DNA from: Bacteroidota bacterium
GTDB lineage: Bacteria > Bacteroidota > Bacteroidia > Chitinophagales > Chitinophagaceae
Length of the DNA: 64,000 nt
NCBI GenBank assembly: GCA_947453145.1
Contig: CANGFA010000004.1
Location: 1 to 64,000 of the forward strand
Direction: 5' to 3'
Under the pieces are notes generated by a model. That model was not told the origin of the DNA and made no database searches. It worked only from the letters and a program-made list of their open reading frames with translations. Of this stretch, positions 11,501 through 18,586 are shown piece by piece (positions within the stretch are counted from its first letter, which is position 1; every line of letters starts with the position of its first letter). The position numbers and the translations under genes are program-made.

Positions 11501-11989
11501 GTTTCTATTTTCAAAGATGGCTGTTGGGGTATTTTGAACTGCAATTCTTTTCCCATTTGCACCAATAGTTAAGTAGTAAAAAACAGAATCATTCACAGTT
11601 CGTGAAAAATGTTTACCCGCATTTTCTGGACCGGATTGTTTCCATTGAACTGGCCCTTGGGTATAAAATAAAAAATAATCCGCATCATCAAATTGTCCAT
11701 CTCCTCCATCATTTATTTTAATTGCGTTTTCAGTTAATCCAGTAGAAGGATTCGCGGGAACAGCTTCCGTAAGCAAAGCAGCGTTAAAACTAAATAACTG
11801 AATTTGCGAGGAAGTAATTGGAAAACTAAAGCCCAAGGCACGCATTTGAGCACCAGTGAGCTTAAAAATGCCATGTTTATTCACCGCCATTTTTGCCCAT
11901 TTCCCTTTTGCCAATGGGCTATTTTGAGCCAATAAAACATTGGTAAAACATACAAAAAGTAGTAAAATCTTGAACTTGGCCCTATTCAT
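8585..11989 (-). CDS. porU: Type IX secretion C-terminal signal peptidase PorU
   Basis: Cell-surface cysteine protease of the gingipain family (C25), 1134 residues, which removes the C-terminal sorting signal of T9SS cargo and attaches the cargo to surface lipopolysaccharide. Signal peptide 1-21/22 (ending VLLAQ). The peptidase core spans about 400-790, with the probable catalytic pair His646 in NYTGHGNYL and Cys680 in TASCNFAPYDQPG. Ig-like regions follow, and the C-terminus (about 1045-1134) looks like a FlgD/CTD-type domain (VFPNPVQTQAKFGL ... PGVYYYRFTI). It lies immediately upstream of porV and divergent from gldJ. Confidence 0.94.
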   Translation of the reverse strand: MNRAKFKILLLFVCFTNVLLAQNSPLAKGKWAKMAVNKHGIFKLTGAQMRALGFSFPITSSQIQLFSFNAALLTEAVPANPSTGLTENAIKINDGGDGQFDDADYFLFYTQGPVQWKQSGPENAGKHFSRTVNDSVFYYLTIGANGKRIAVQNTPTAIFENRNIFTQHLLFEKDTISFLNSGKTFWGLPMGVGAGKQNTLSFLANTNNMNSASKIDYFVHVASTSYQVGGQFDFYWNDQLAHTTMLQPASGMLFDDIAKEAIDSFTNVANISWPNKSTLKVAYSSASNTATGWIDYLELLINKPIGFWQDSTLSFGIEKDFQKGQVVNCLIQDIDASAIIWNVTNAQNPIQVNWQIQPNNGGSFFQKTDSAQAFFSVKNNVYETPVLLGAVTNQDLLGLLGEVNYIIISAPAFLEQAKKYQQFQLTQFGRKAKVFDARAIYHDFSGGEPSPIAIRNFVKYLKNTAVKNNYKAPEYLLLLGMGNFNAKKMNLDFELPVYENNNSVSILSSFATDDFYALLTDGDDINNYNAIQNLSLAVGRIPARTIAEADSSISKLINYQSNKKGGAWENKITWIADDGDYNLHLQDAESIVAHLQAKAPHWNHNKMYLDLFSAVASTSGNTYPLANNNLQQSVQDGTLLINYTGHGNYLRLSEEGVITQTQFENWNNRDKLPLLVTASCNFAPYDQPGLNAIAWDAFMKNGKGIISLVAANRLVFAYSNKQINDLFIQQLLVNDSAGNLMSIGKALQIAKTKNWAMGGDRVNDFKFSVIGDPALVLSHPNNQLLTQTINGNKFKINDTLLSGNTYQLKGVVQEGGKTKTDFNGLLSLTIYDALKYKNTLANQSTSMPVPIGIQDQILFKGMSTVKNGVVSADFILPIQVSNVSNPIRIELAATSGINDAIQVYDSIYVKSSNLLNRKDTMGPQIKAYLNEPYFQNGNWAAPNSTLYIQLKDSAGIQTSGNALGHDLAIWIDQNPIPIVLNNYFVADIDLYQSGTILYSLPQLKEGKHVIVIKAWDLLGNGNKDSLFFDVPKSNTPSYTHAFVFPNPVQTQAKFGLETNQFGKSLTIKLDLLSPSGQVLYSKSALQENTLTKFYMDWDGKTSSGNSFTPGVYYYRFTILNNKETTILSNSFIKL

Positions 11990-12103
11990 GTGCTAAAATT
12001 AGGATTTTACTAACATAAGTTTATGGCTTTATGATGATTAAATAAATAAAAAACGAACTATATTCGCAGGAGTATTTCCGTTGATTTTGAATAAACTTTT
12101 TAT

Positions 12104-13432
12104 ATGAATTTCATTAATAGTATTTTATTGTTTTTTGCAGTATTGTTTTTGGGCCCAACTATGCTCTCATCTACCCAAACAAATAATGCAACAGCTGTTC
12201 AATTAGCTGCTAAAAACACCAACCCTTTTCAGGATATGGCAATGGTTCGAGGAGGAACGTATAATATTGGTATGAATACGGAAGAAAATGAAATGAGACA
12301 ATGGAATAATCCCTACCGCAGAGCTACGGTGAGTTCATTTAGAATTGACAAATACGAAGTAAGTAATAAAAAATACAGAGACTATACACATTGGTTGGAA
12401 AAAAATTATGCTGCCGTTGCTAAAGCAGCACTTCCTGACACCTTGGTTTGGAGAGAACCCTTAGCTTACAATGAACCCATGGTGCAAGGTTATTTTAGAG
12501 CAAAAGCATTTAACGATTATCCAGTGGTAGGTGTGAGTTGGGTTCAAGCAAATGATTATTGCAGATGGAGAACGGATAGAGCAAATGAACAAATCTTATT
12601 TAGATATGGTTTAATTCCAGATCCAAAAACAACACCATACTTAGGTAAATTAAATATAGCAAATGGGAATGCAAATCCAACTCCTGCTGCACCTGCAGCA
12701 ACTGCAAAAAAAATAAAGTCGGACGAGGAATATATTGTAGTTCCTGAATTTAGATTACCCACCGAAGCAGAATGGGAGTATGCTGCTAAAGTATCAAGTT
12801 CTAAAAATTATATTTCCAATTTTAAAAATAAAAAGGCTGGGTCCAATGCTGCTAATCCCGGTGCAAGTGTAGTAGATTCAGATTCTCCATATCCATGGGG
12901 AGGTCTTGGTGTAGAAGATTTAAGAAATACCAAAAAAGGAAGACAAGGGATGTATATGGCCAACTTTAAAAGTGGTAATGGCGACTACATGGGCATGATT
13001 GGTTATGCAAATGATGGTGCTGGTTTCCCTGCTAAAGTAAATAGCTTCTTACAAAATAAATTGGGATTGTACAATATTAGTGGGAACGTAAATGAGTGGG
13101 TGGAAGATATTTATCGTCCATTGAGCAGTAAAGACATGAGTGATATGAATCCATACAGAGGATCTGATGCTTTAGACGGTGACGAGCCCGAAGTTGCTTC
13201 TTATGATTCCGATGTAACAACGCTTATCTCCAATAAATCTAGAGTATACAAAGGCGGAAGCTGGAAAGACCGTCCTTATTGGTTAAATATTGGTACTAGA
13301 AGATTCCTAGATCAAGATAAATCAAGTAGCTCTATTGGTTTTAGATGCGTTTCTTCCGCTTTTGGCTTAGACGCAGCAAGTCAAGCGGTTGACGATGCTA
13401 CACCCTGGTACAAAAGACTTTTTAAAAAATAA
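12104..13432 (+). CDS. gldJ: GldJ, SUMF1-type gliding / type IX secretion protein
   Basis: Exported 442-residue protein with a formylglycine-generating-enzyme (SUMF1) fold: GGTYNIGMNTEE at the start of the domain, FRIDKYEVSNKKYRDY, YPVVGVSWVQANDYCRW, FRLPTEAEWEYA, GNVNEWVEDIY and GGSWKDRPYWLNIGTRRFL near the end. GldJ supports assembly and stability of the T9SS core. Its position divergent to porU-porV and upstream of murF resembles the gldJ locus of Flavobacterium (from memory). GldK is a paralogue, so the symbol depends on context. The N-terminus has a hydrophobic signal sequence but no lipobox cysteine, unlike the lipoprotein GldJ of F. johnsoniae. Confidence 0.8.
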   Translation: MNFINSILLFFAVLFLGPTMLSSTQTNNATAVQLAAKNTNPFQDMAMVRGGTYNIGMNTEENEMRQWNNPYRRATVSSFRIDKYEVSNKKYRDYTHWLEKNYAAVAKAALPDTLVWREPLAYNEPMVQGYFRAKAFNDYPVVGVSWVQANDYCRWRTDRANEQILFRYGLIPDPKTTPYLGKLNIANGNANPTPAAPAATAKKIKSDEEYIVVPEFRLPTEAEWEYAAKVSSSKNYISNFKNKKAGSNAANPGASVVDSDSPYPWGGLGVEDLRNTKKGRQGMYMANFKSGNGDYMGMIGYANDGAGFPAKVNSFLQNKLGLYNISGNVNEWVEDIYRPLSSKDMSDMNPYRGSDALDGDEPEVASYDSDVTTLISNKSRVYKGGSWKDRPYWLNIGTRRFLDQDKSSSSIGFRCVSSAFGLDAASQAVDDATPWYKRLFKK

Positions 13433-13436
13433 GTCA

Positions 13437-13922
13437 ATGAAATTACGCATTGGCTCTGGTATCGATTTTCATCAATTAGTTGAAGGTAGAGATTTGTGGA
13501 TTGGAGGTATTAAAATCCCTCATAATAAAGGTGCGTTAGGTCATAGCGATGCCGATGTTTTATTGCACGCCATTTGTGATGCTTTATTGGGTGCATTAAG
13601 CTTAGGTGATATTGGAACACATTTTCCCGATACAGATAATGCTTATAAAAATATAGATAGTAAAATATTATTAGCACATACCTACGATTTAATTACTGCA
13701 GAGGGATATCAAATCGTAAATATCGATGCAACACTTTGTTTAGAAGCGCCAAAAATTAAACCTTACGTTATTGAAATGCAAAACTGCATAGCGAGCATTT
13801 TAAAAATTGGCGACAAAGATATTTCAATCAAAGCAACCACGACGGAAACGATGGGTTTTACAGGACGTCAAGAAGGTTTGGTTGCGACTGCTACCTGCTT
13901 GCTTACCGCAATAAATAGATAA
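13437..13922 (+). CDS. ispF: 2-C-methyl-D-erythritol 2,4-cyclodiphosphate synthase
   Basis: MEP-pathway enzyme that cyclises CDP-methylerythritol 2-phosphate with loss of CMP. It has 161 residues from ATG 13437 (MKLRIGSGIDFHQL); the frame is open further up, inside the end of gldJ, but that extension is not part of the family. Metal ligands Asp10, His12 and His44 lie in GIDFH and HSDADVLLHAICDALLGA. The C-terminal ATTTETMGFTGRQEG signature is present. It starts 4 nt after the gldJ stop and is followed 12 nt later by murF. Confidence 0.97.
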   Translation: MKLRIGSGIDFHQLVEGRDLWIGGIKIPHNKGALGHSDADVLLHAICDALLGALSLGDIGTHFPDTDNAYKNIDSKILLAHTYDLITAEGYQIVNIDATLCLEAPKIKPYVIEMQNCIASILKIGDKDISIKATTTETMGFTGRQEGLVATATCLLTAINR

Positions 13923-13934
13923 TACTTTTTTAAA

Positions 13935-15233
13935 ATGAAGCTCCCTTCAATTTCATTTTTATACGAGCTTTACAAGAAGCATCCTCAAATTCAAACTGAT
14001 ACTAGGAAACTAAAACTAGGGGATTTATACTTTGCTTTAAAAGGTCCTAATTTTAATGGAAATGTATTTGCATTAGCTGCATTAGAAAATGGTGCCAGTT
14101 TTGCCATTGTGGACGAACCCATTGCATATAGTGAAGCAATTGACAATCGCATATTACAAGTGGATGATGTCTTAAGTACTTTACAAGCCCTCGCAAAATA
14201 TCATCGTGAACAATTCACCATTCCTTTTATTGGCATCACGGGCAGCAATGGAAAAACCACCACCAAAGAATTAGTGTATGCGGTTTTGGCTAGTCATTTT
14301 AAAACCTACACGACACAAGGAAATTACAATAATCATATTGGTGTGCCCTTAACGCTTTTAAGTATTCAAACCGATGCTCAAATGGCTGTGATTGAAATGG
14401 GTGCCAACCATTTAAATGAAATTGCAAGTTATTGTGCATATGCGATGCCTAATTATGGATTAATTACTAATTGTGGCAAAGCGCATTTAGAAGGATTTGG
14501 ATCCGAAGATGGAGTTAAAAAAGGAAAAGGTGAGTTATATGATTACTTAAGAAATCATAACGGAACTGCTTTTGTAATGAGTGATTATACCTACTTGGTT
14601 AATATGAGTGATGGACTTTCATCGGTATATACTTACGGAAACGTAAGCGGTGATTTGCAGGCCAATGCTACAACCGTAAATAGTTTTTTACAAGTAAACT
14701 TCATCAAGGGCTCCCCTATTCAAACAATTCAAACGCAATTAGTTGGTGAATACAATTTACCTAATATTTTAGCAGCAGTGAGTATTGGCTTATACTTTAA
14801 AGTACCTGCAGAAAAAATAAAAGCTGCCATTGAAAATTACGCTCCTTCAAATAGTCGTTCCCAATTATTAAAATGGAAAGGCAACGATGTTATTTTAGAT
14901 GCTTACAATGCCAACCCAAGTAGCATGCAATTGGCAATAGAGAATTTTGCTAAATTAAACGCTACACATAAAATTGTATGTATTGGGGGGATGAAGGAAT
15001 TAGGCAATACTAGCTTGGCCGAACATCAAGCGCTTATCACCTTATTAGAAAATCACCATTGGGAGCAAGTTATATTGGTTGGTGGCGATTTTGAAAAGTG
15101 CAAGCATCATTATACTTATTTCGAAAATGCATTGGATGCAAAAAAATGGCTTAAGGCGCAAGCTTTGGAAAATCGCACACTCTTAATAAAAGGTTCCAGG
15201 GGGATTAAAATGGAACAGGTATTAGAAGATTAG
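13935..15233 (+). CDS. murF: UDP-N-acetylmuramoyl-tripeptide--D-alanyl-D-alanine ligase
   Basis: Cytoplasmic Mur ligase that adds D-Ala-D-Ala to the UDP-MurNAc-tripeptide, finishing the peptidoglycan precursor. The ATP loop GITGSNGKTTTKE lies at about 100-112. The MGANHLNEIASYC and TNCGKAHLEGFGS segments of the central domain and DAYNANPSSM at the start of the C-terminal domain are all present. At 432 residues it is a compact family member. It is the third gene of the gldJ-ispF-murF operon. Confidence 0.95.
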   Translation: MKLPSISFLYELYKKHPQIQTDTRKLKLGDLYFALKGPNFNGNVFALAALENGASFAIVDEPIAYSEAIDNRILQVDDVLSTLQALAKYHREQFTIPFIGITGSNGKTTTKELVYAVLASHFKTYTTQGNYNNHIGVPLTLLSIQTDAQMAVIEMGANHLNEIASYCAYAMPNYGLITNCGKAHLEGFGSEDGVKKGKGELYDYLRNHNGTAFVMSDYTYLVNMSDGLSSVYTYGNVSGDLQANATTVNSFLQVNFIKGSPIQTIQTQLVGEYNLPNILAAVSIGLYFKVPAEKIKAAIENYAPSNSRSQLLKWKGNDVILDAYNANPSSMQLAIENFAKLNATHKIVCIGGMKELGNTSLAEHQALITLLENHHWEQVILVGGDFEKCKHHYTYFENALDAKKWLKAQALENRTLLIKGSRGIKMEQVLED

Positions 15234-15253
15234 CAAGCCTCCTCTTTTTTCAA

Positions 15254-15261
15254 TACCTTTG
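15254..15261 (+). promoter_or_regulatory. Promoter -7 box of the DUF983 gene
   Basis: TACCTTTG, an exact TAnnTTTG match, ends only 4 nt before the ATG at 15266, so the transcript should be leaderless or nearly so. Confidence 0.65.
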
Positions 15262-15265
15262 TGGT

Positions 15266-15709
15266 ATGGCTAAAAATATATTTTCAAGTATATTGACTAA
15301 TAAATGTCCTCGTTGTAGAGAAGGTAAATTATTTGTTTCTAACAATGCTTACGACTTGTCTAATATTACCAAGATGAATGATCGTTGTCCCGTATGCGGA
15401 CAACCCACCGAAATTGAAGTAGGTTTTTATGTAGGTACTGGGTATGTGAGTTATGCTTTAACCGTTGCTTATTTTGTTTCCAGTTTTGTGGCATGGAAAG
15501 TCCTCATAGGAATGACATTTAATTTAGATGACAACCGCATTTTATATTGGTTATTTAGCTCCATCGCATTAGTCATTTTATTACAACCTATTTTTATGCG
15601 CTTATCTCGATCCATTTGGATTGCCATGTTTGTTTCCTACAATAAAAATTGGGAAAACGAACCTTTACAGTACAACGAAAGAATGGATGAGCATATGAAG
15701 GAGAAGTAG
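15266..15709 (+). CDS. DUF983 family membrane protein
   Basis: A 147-residue protein with two CxxC knuckles before the membrane part (Cys14/Cys17 in CPRC and Cys41/Cys44 in CPVC), suggesting a small zinc ribbon. Two or three hydrophobic segments follow (about 54-80 and 92-115). The CPRCREGKLF start and the EVGFYVGTGYVSYAL segment match DUF983. The family's function is unknown. It has its own promoter box rather than belonging clearly to the murF operon, and is followed by an inverted repeat shared with the convergent gene. Confidence 0.85.
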   Translation: MAKNIFSSILTNKCPRCREGKLFVSNNAYDLSNITKMNDRCPVCGQPTEIEVGFYVGTGYVSYALTVAYFVSSFVAWKVLIGMTFNLDDNRILYWLFSSIALVILLQPIFMRLSRSIWIAMFVSYNKNWENEPLQYNERMDEHMKEK

Positions 15710-15726
15710 GAACTTATTTTTTTGAA

Positions 15727-15794
15727 AAAATACTGCTATCCTCGACACTTTGCGTTTCCCCCAAAACACGAATAGTCTTAGATAGCAGCATTTT
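15727..15794. terminator. Long-loop inverted repeat between convergent genes
   Basis: Arms 15727-15740 and 15781-15794 are complementary over 14 nt with one mismatch, around a 40-nt loop. It sits where the DUF983 gene and the convergent gene ending at 15793 meet, so it may end transcription in both directions, although the loop is long for a classic terminator. Confidence 0.4.
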
Positions 15795-16896
15795 ATAAGT
15801 TTAAAAATTTAGTTTCTCTATACAATGTATTTAGCTCTAACTGATCTTTAGTGTCAAAGCCTAATTTCAACTTCTTTTTCAAATTCAAATATTGAATACC
15901 ATAGTATTTTTGGAAAATAAAATGGAAATGGTCCCTATCAAGTTTTGAGAAAATTGATGTTGCTTTTTTTATATCACCCACCCCTTCCAAAGCAATACAA
16001 TAAATCAATTCAAGTGTTTCATAATATCCAGTTTCCAACCAACTTGTAGGATGGGAATTAATAGACCTTACAAGCTCAATCATTTTAATTGATTCTTTAT
16101 ACAATTTGCAATGATTAAAATAATCGACCATCATGTAGTTAAAAAAGGGGAAATTAAACTCATTAGCCAATACATTATTTTGTTTTTCAGCATAATCAAA
16201 AGCCATTGATACCAATTCATTTTTATCCCCTTTTAAATGAATTAAATAAGTGCCAATAAGTCGAGCCTGTAAAAATGGATGTAGGCTAGGTAATTGTTTT
16301 ATACTTATACTAATGGGCATCTTTCCGGATTTCCCATCTTTTAAAAAATTGGCTAAATACAATAAACTATCTACAAAAACATTTGAATCAATGTCCCCTT
16401 TGTTTTTAGCATAAGCTTTTAATGACCTTCGGTATATTTCATTATTGGCATGATCAATAAAAGGGAAACGTTCAAATAAATATTCTTGTGCAACTTTGGA
16501 AGCACCTAAAAAAGAAATGTTTTCATCTAGCTTGTTCAAATTCATGTAAAAATAATGGGCCATATTCCTACATGTATAATGAAAATTTAGGTCTAACTCT
16601 TTTCTTAAAGGAATATTATATACCAACTCTACGATACTATCCTTTTTAAGTTTTTTTGCCCCGTTAATAAAATCCTCATAATGCCGAGCGCCGCAATACT
16701 TTGCTAAAATATTTAAGGTTTTTACCGTTGGCTTCTTTGGTTTATCGATGAAGCCAAAAAACCTTCTTAAGGTTTGAAAAGAGATATACTCCCCTGTTTG
16801 TTCAAAAATAGCTAATGAAAGCTGCTGGCACTGGTTGCCATATTTAATGGGCATCCCATATACCTGTTCAACTTGTATTTTTAGCTTTTTAGACAT
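15793..16896 (-). CDS. Uncharacterised protein with N-terminal HTH-like domain
   Basis: A 367-residue protein of unknown function. The first 80 residues resemble a helical, possibly DNA-binding N-terminal domain seen in many Bacteroidota proteins (SFQTLRRFFGFIDKPKKPT, then LAKYCGARHYEDFI). The remaining roughly 280 residues are helical and rich in Tyr, Phe, Leu and Lys, compatible with TPR-like repeats; no enzyme motif was found. No signal peptide. ATG 16896 is chosen over a TTG at 16905. It is divergent from the cassette starting at 16997, across about 100 nt, and could regulate it (inference). Confidence 0.6.
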   Translation of the reverse strand: MSKKLKIQVEQVYGMPIKYGNQCQQLSLAIFEQTGEYISFQTLRRFFGFIDKPKKPTVKTLNILAKYCGARHYEDFINGAKKLKKDSIVELVYNIPLRKELDLNFHYTCRNMAHYFYMNLNKLDENISFLGASKVAQEYLFERFPFIDHANNEIYRRSLKAYAKNKGDIDSNVFVDSLLYLANFLKDGKSGKMPISISIKQLPSLHPFLQARLIGTYLIHLKGDKNELVSMAFDYAEKQNNVLANEFNFPFFNYMMVDYFNHCKLYKESIKMIELVRSINSHPTSWLETGYYETLELIYCIALEGVGDIKKATSIFSKLDRDHFHFIFQKYYGIQYLNLKKKLKLGFDTKDQLELNTLYRETKFLNL

Positions 16897-16996
16897 ATAT
16901 AACAAAGTTCTAATAATTTGTTTATATAATGTTATCGATTAGGGTAAATGGACAGAAAAGGACAAAATATATATTTTGATGATATCTATTTTTATT

Positions 16997-17848
16997 ATGA
17001 AAAATAAAAATACTATGATAACATTAGTTGATTATAATACGCCAACTGGTATTGCAGGTAACTACTTTGATGGGAAAGCAATCCCATTATTTAATGTTTA
17101 CTTTAATAATTACCATGTTCACTATTTACGATATTTATATTACATGTGTATTTTAAATGCTGAAGGAGAATATCCTAGTGAAGTTGACATTGAAAAAATC
17201 ATTCATGCATTTTCAATGCCAAAAAACTCAAAATGTAAACCACACATTAAAAAAATACTAATTGGGGAGGCTCCACCTATAAATCCTGTAAATTATTTCT
17301 ATAATCCTTCACCTGCAAGTTGGTCAGCAGCTGGCAGACCAGCTGTAGGAAGCACAGCTTGGGCTGGAGCAATACAAACAGCATTATTCCCTGGTGTTTT
17401 ATTTGCAAGTAAAGTAGATTTTTTAACAGCTTGCGCAAAGAAAGGCTTTTTACTAATTGATTTATTCCCTTATCCTATTGTATATACTAGTACAAATTCA
17501 TTGAAGTATAAAACTGCATTGGTAAACGCATTTGGATCGTCAGCAACTGCATATCCTTATAATTTATTTGCGCAACTTAATAATATTAAATGTTGTCTTT
17601 CAAATGAAATAGCAATAGGATTTGGCTTAAAAAGAATTGGCAATCCAATACTTAGCAATATGTTGTGCGTTGCAGATTTTACTGCATGGCTTTTAGCAAA
17701 TGGCATCACACTTATTCCTTTTGGAGGAATTGATCTCCCTAGAGCTATACCGGCACCTGTTCCATTAACATCAACATTTTTAAGAGTATGTGGAAGAAAT
17801 GGCCTTTTTGGACCATGTCCAATACTTTTAAATATTGCAATGATTTAA
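16997..17848 (+). CDS. Uncharacterised protein, possible uracil-DNA-glycosylase-like fold
   Basis: I do not recognise this protein with certainty. It is 283 residues from the chosen ATG; ATGs at 16979 and 17015 are also possible. Three spaced motifs recall the UDG superfamily: KKILIGEAPP (about residues 86-94, compare GExPG motif A), GFLLIDLFPYP (about 150-160) and IAIGFGLKRIG (about 206-215, compare the LG..A segment). The usual C-terminal HPS motif is not evident. The sequence also carries unusual Ala/Pro/Gly-rich stretches (SWSAAGRPAVGSTAWAG). No signal peptide. It is the first of four closely spaced plus-strand genes. Confidence 0.55.
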   Translation: MKNKNTMITLVDYNTPTGIAGNYFDGKAIPLFNVYFNNYHVHYLRYLYYMCILNAEGEYPSEVDIEKIIHAFSMPKNSKCKPHIKKILIGEAPPINPVNYFYNPSPASWSAAGRPAVGSTAWAGAIQTALFPGVLFASKVDFLTACAKKGFLLIDLFPYPIVYTSTNSLKYKTALVNAFGSSATAYPYNLFAQLNNIKCCLSNEIAIGFGLKRIGNPILSNMLCVADFTAWLLANGITLIPFGGIDLPRAIPAPVPLTSTFLRVCGRNGLFGPCPILLNIAMI

Positions 17849-17869
17849 TTAAAATTCAATAAAAGCAAT

Positions 17870-18067
17870 ATGTTAATTATTCAAACTGGAAATTGCGAAA
17901 AATGTAAAAAGGCTTTCGGGCAAATAGATACTGTTCAGTCTACAAATGTAGAATGTAAAAAATGTAAAAAGAAATTTATTGTTTGCATGAGTTGTAAAGA
18001 AAAAGGATGCGAGTGCAAAGGAAAATTATTAAACGTTTTTGACACACATCCAGATTGGATGTGGTAG
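17870..18067 (+). CDS. Cysteine-rich small protein (putative zinc-binding)
   Basis: A 65-residue protein with eight cysteines: C9xxC12, C29xxC32, C39xxC42 and C47xC49, separated by Lys-rich segments. The pattern suggests one or two structural zinc sites. The end, DTHPDWMW, is strikingly aromatic. No signal peptide, so it is cytoplasmic. It starts 21 nt after the preceding gene and 19 nt before the next, with the same codon and base character, so co-transcription is likely. No known family recognised. Confidence 0.55.
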   Translation: MLIIQTGNCEKCKKAFGQIDTVQSTNVECKKCKKKFIVCMSCKEKGCECKGKLLNVFDTHPDWMW

Positions 18068-18086
18068 CTAATAAAAAAAATGATAT

Positions 18087-18560
18087 ATGAAAAAATACAT
18101 AGTTATTTTAATCCAAATCGTTGTATTCAGTATACTTGCGATCAGTTGTGATCAAGGTCAAGCAAGTAGTATTCCTGAGGAAGATGCAGAAATTAAAACA
18201 AGTAAGGAAAGTTCTAAAGTTCGAACTGAAACGGAAGCAACTTCAAATGATAGTACTTTGGATGCGGATGAAGCCAGGGGTGAAATTGTTATACAGCGCA
18301 TGAAAAGGAGACAATTTGATGAGGAGGATCAAAGAGAGGCCAATTCAAAGAAAGCAAGCAAAACTTACAAATGTCTTTATTGCAATAATGAGTTTACAAG
18401 TGGTGTAGATGATAAATGTATGATAATGAAAGACAGTCATGGGAATAGAATTGAAACTGGTTTCGATTATCTTGTAGGTGCTGGGCCAGCATTTTGCAGT
18501 CAATCCTGTTTTGATCGATTTCACGAACATAAACATGAGGGACATGATGTAATTTATTAG
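18087..18560 (+). CDS. Lipoprotein with C-terminal cysteine/histidine-rich domain
   Basis: A 157-residue lipoprotein: hydrophobic signal and lipobox LAISC (Cys21), a Ser/Glu/Lys-rich low-complexity linker (about 25-92), then a compact domain with TYKCLYC (Cys96, Cys99), Cys111, FCSQSC (Cys137, Cys141) and a His-rich tail HEHKHEGH. The C-terminal CxxC/CxxxC arrangement suggests a metal-binding domain held at the membrane by the linker. The next gene shares the TYKCxYC motif. Function unknown. Confidence 0.6.
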   Translation: MKKYIVILIQIVVFSILAISCDQGQASSIPEEDAEIKTSKESSKVRTETEATSNDSTLDADEARGEIVIQRMKRRQFDEEDQREANSKKASKTYKCLYCNNEFTSGVDDKCMIMKDSHGNRIETGFDYLVGAGPAFCSQSCFDRFHEHKHEGHDVIY

Positions 18561-18586
18561 ATACTATGTTTAAATCCAATTAAAGT

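Noticed and set aside
13389..13436. Upstream extension of ispF into gldJ
   Set aside because: The extension has no family similarity and overlaps gldJ; ATG 13437 gives the normal length.
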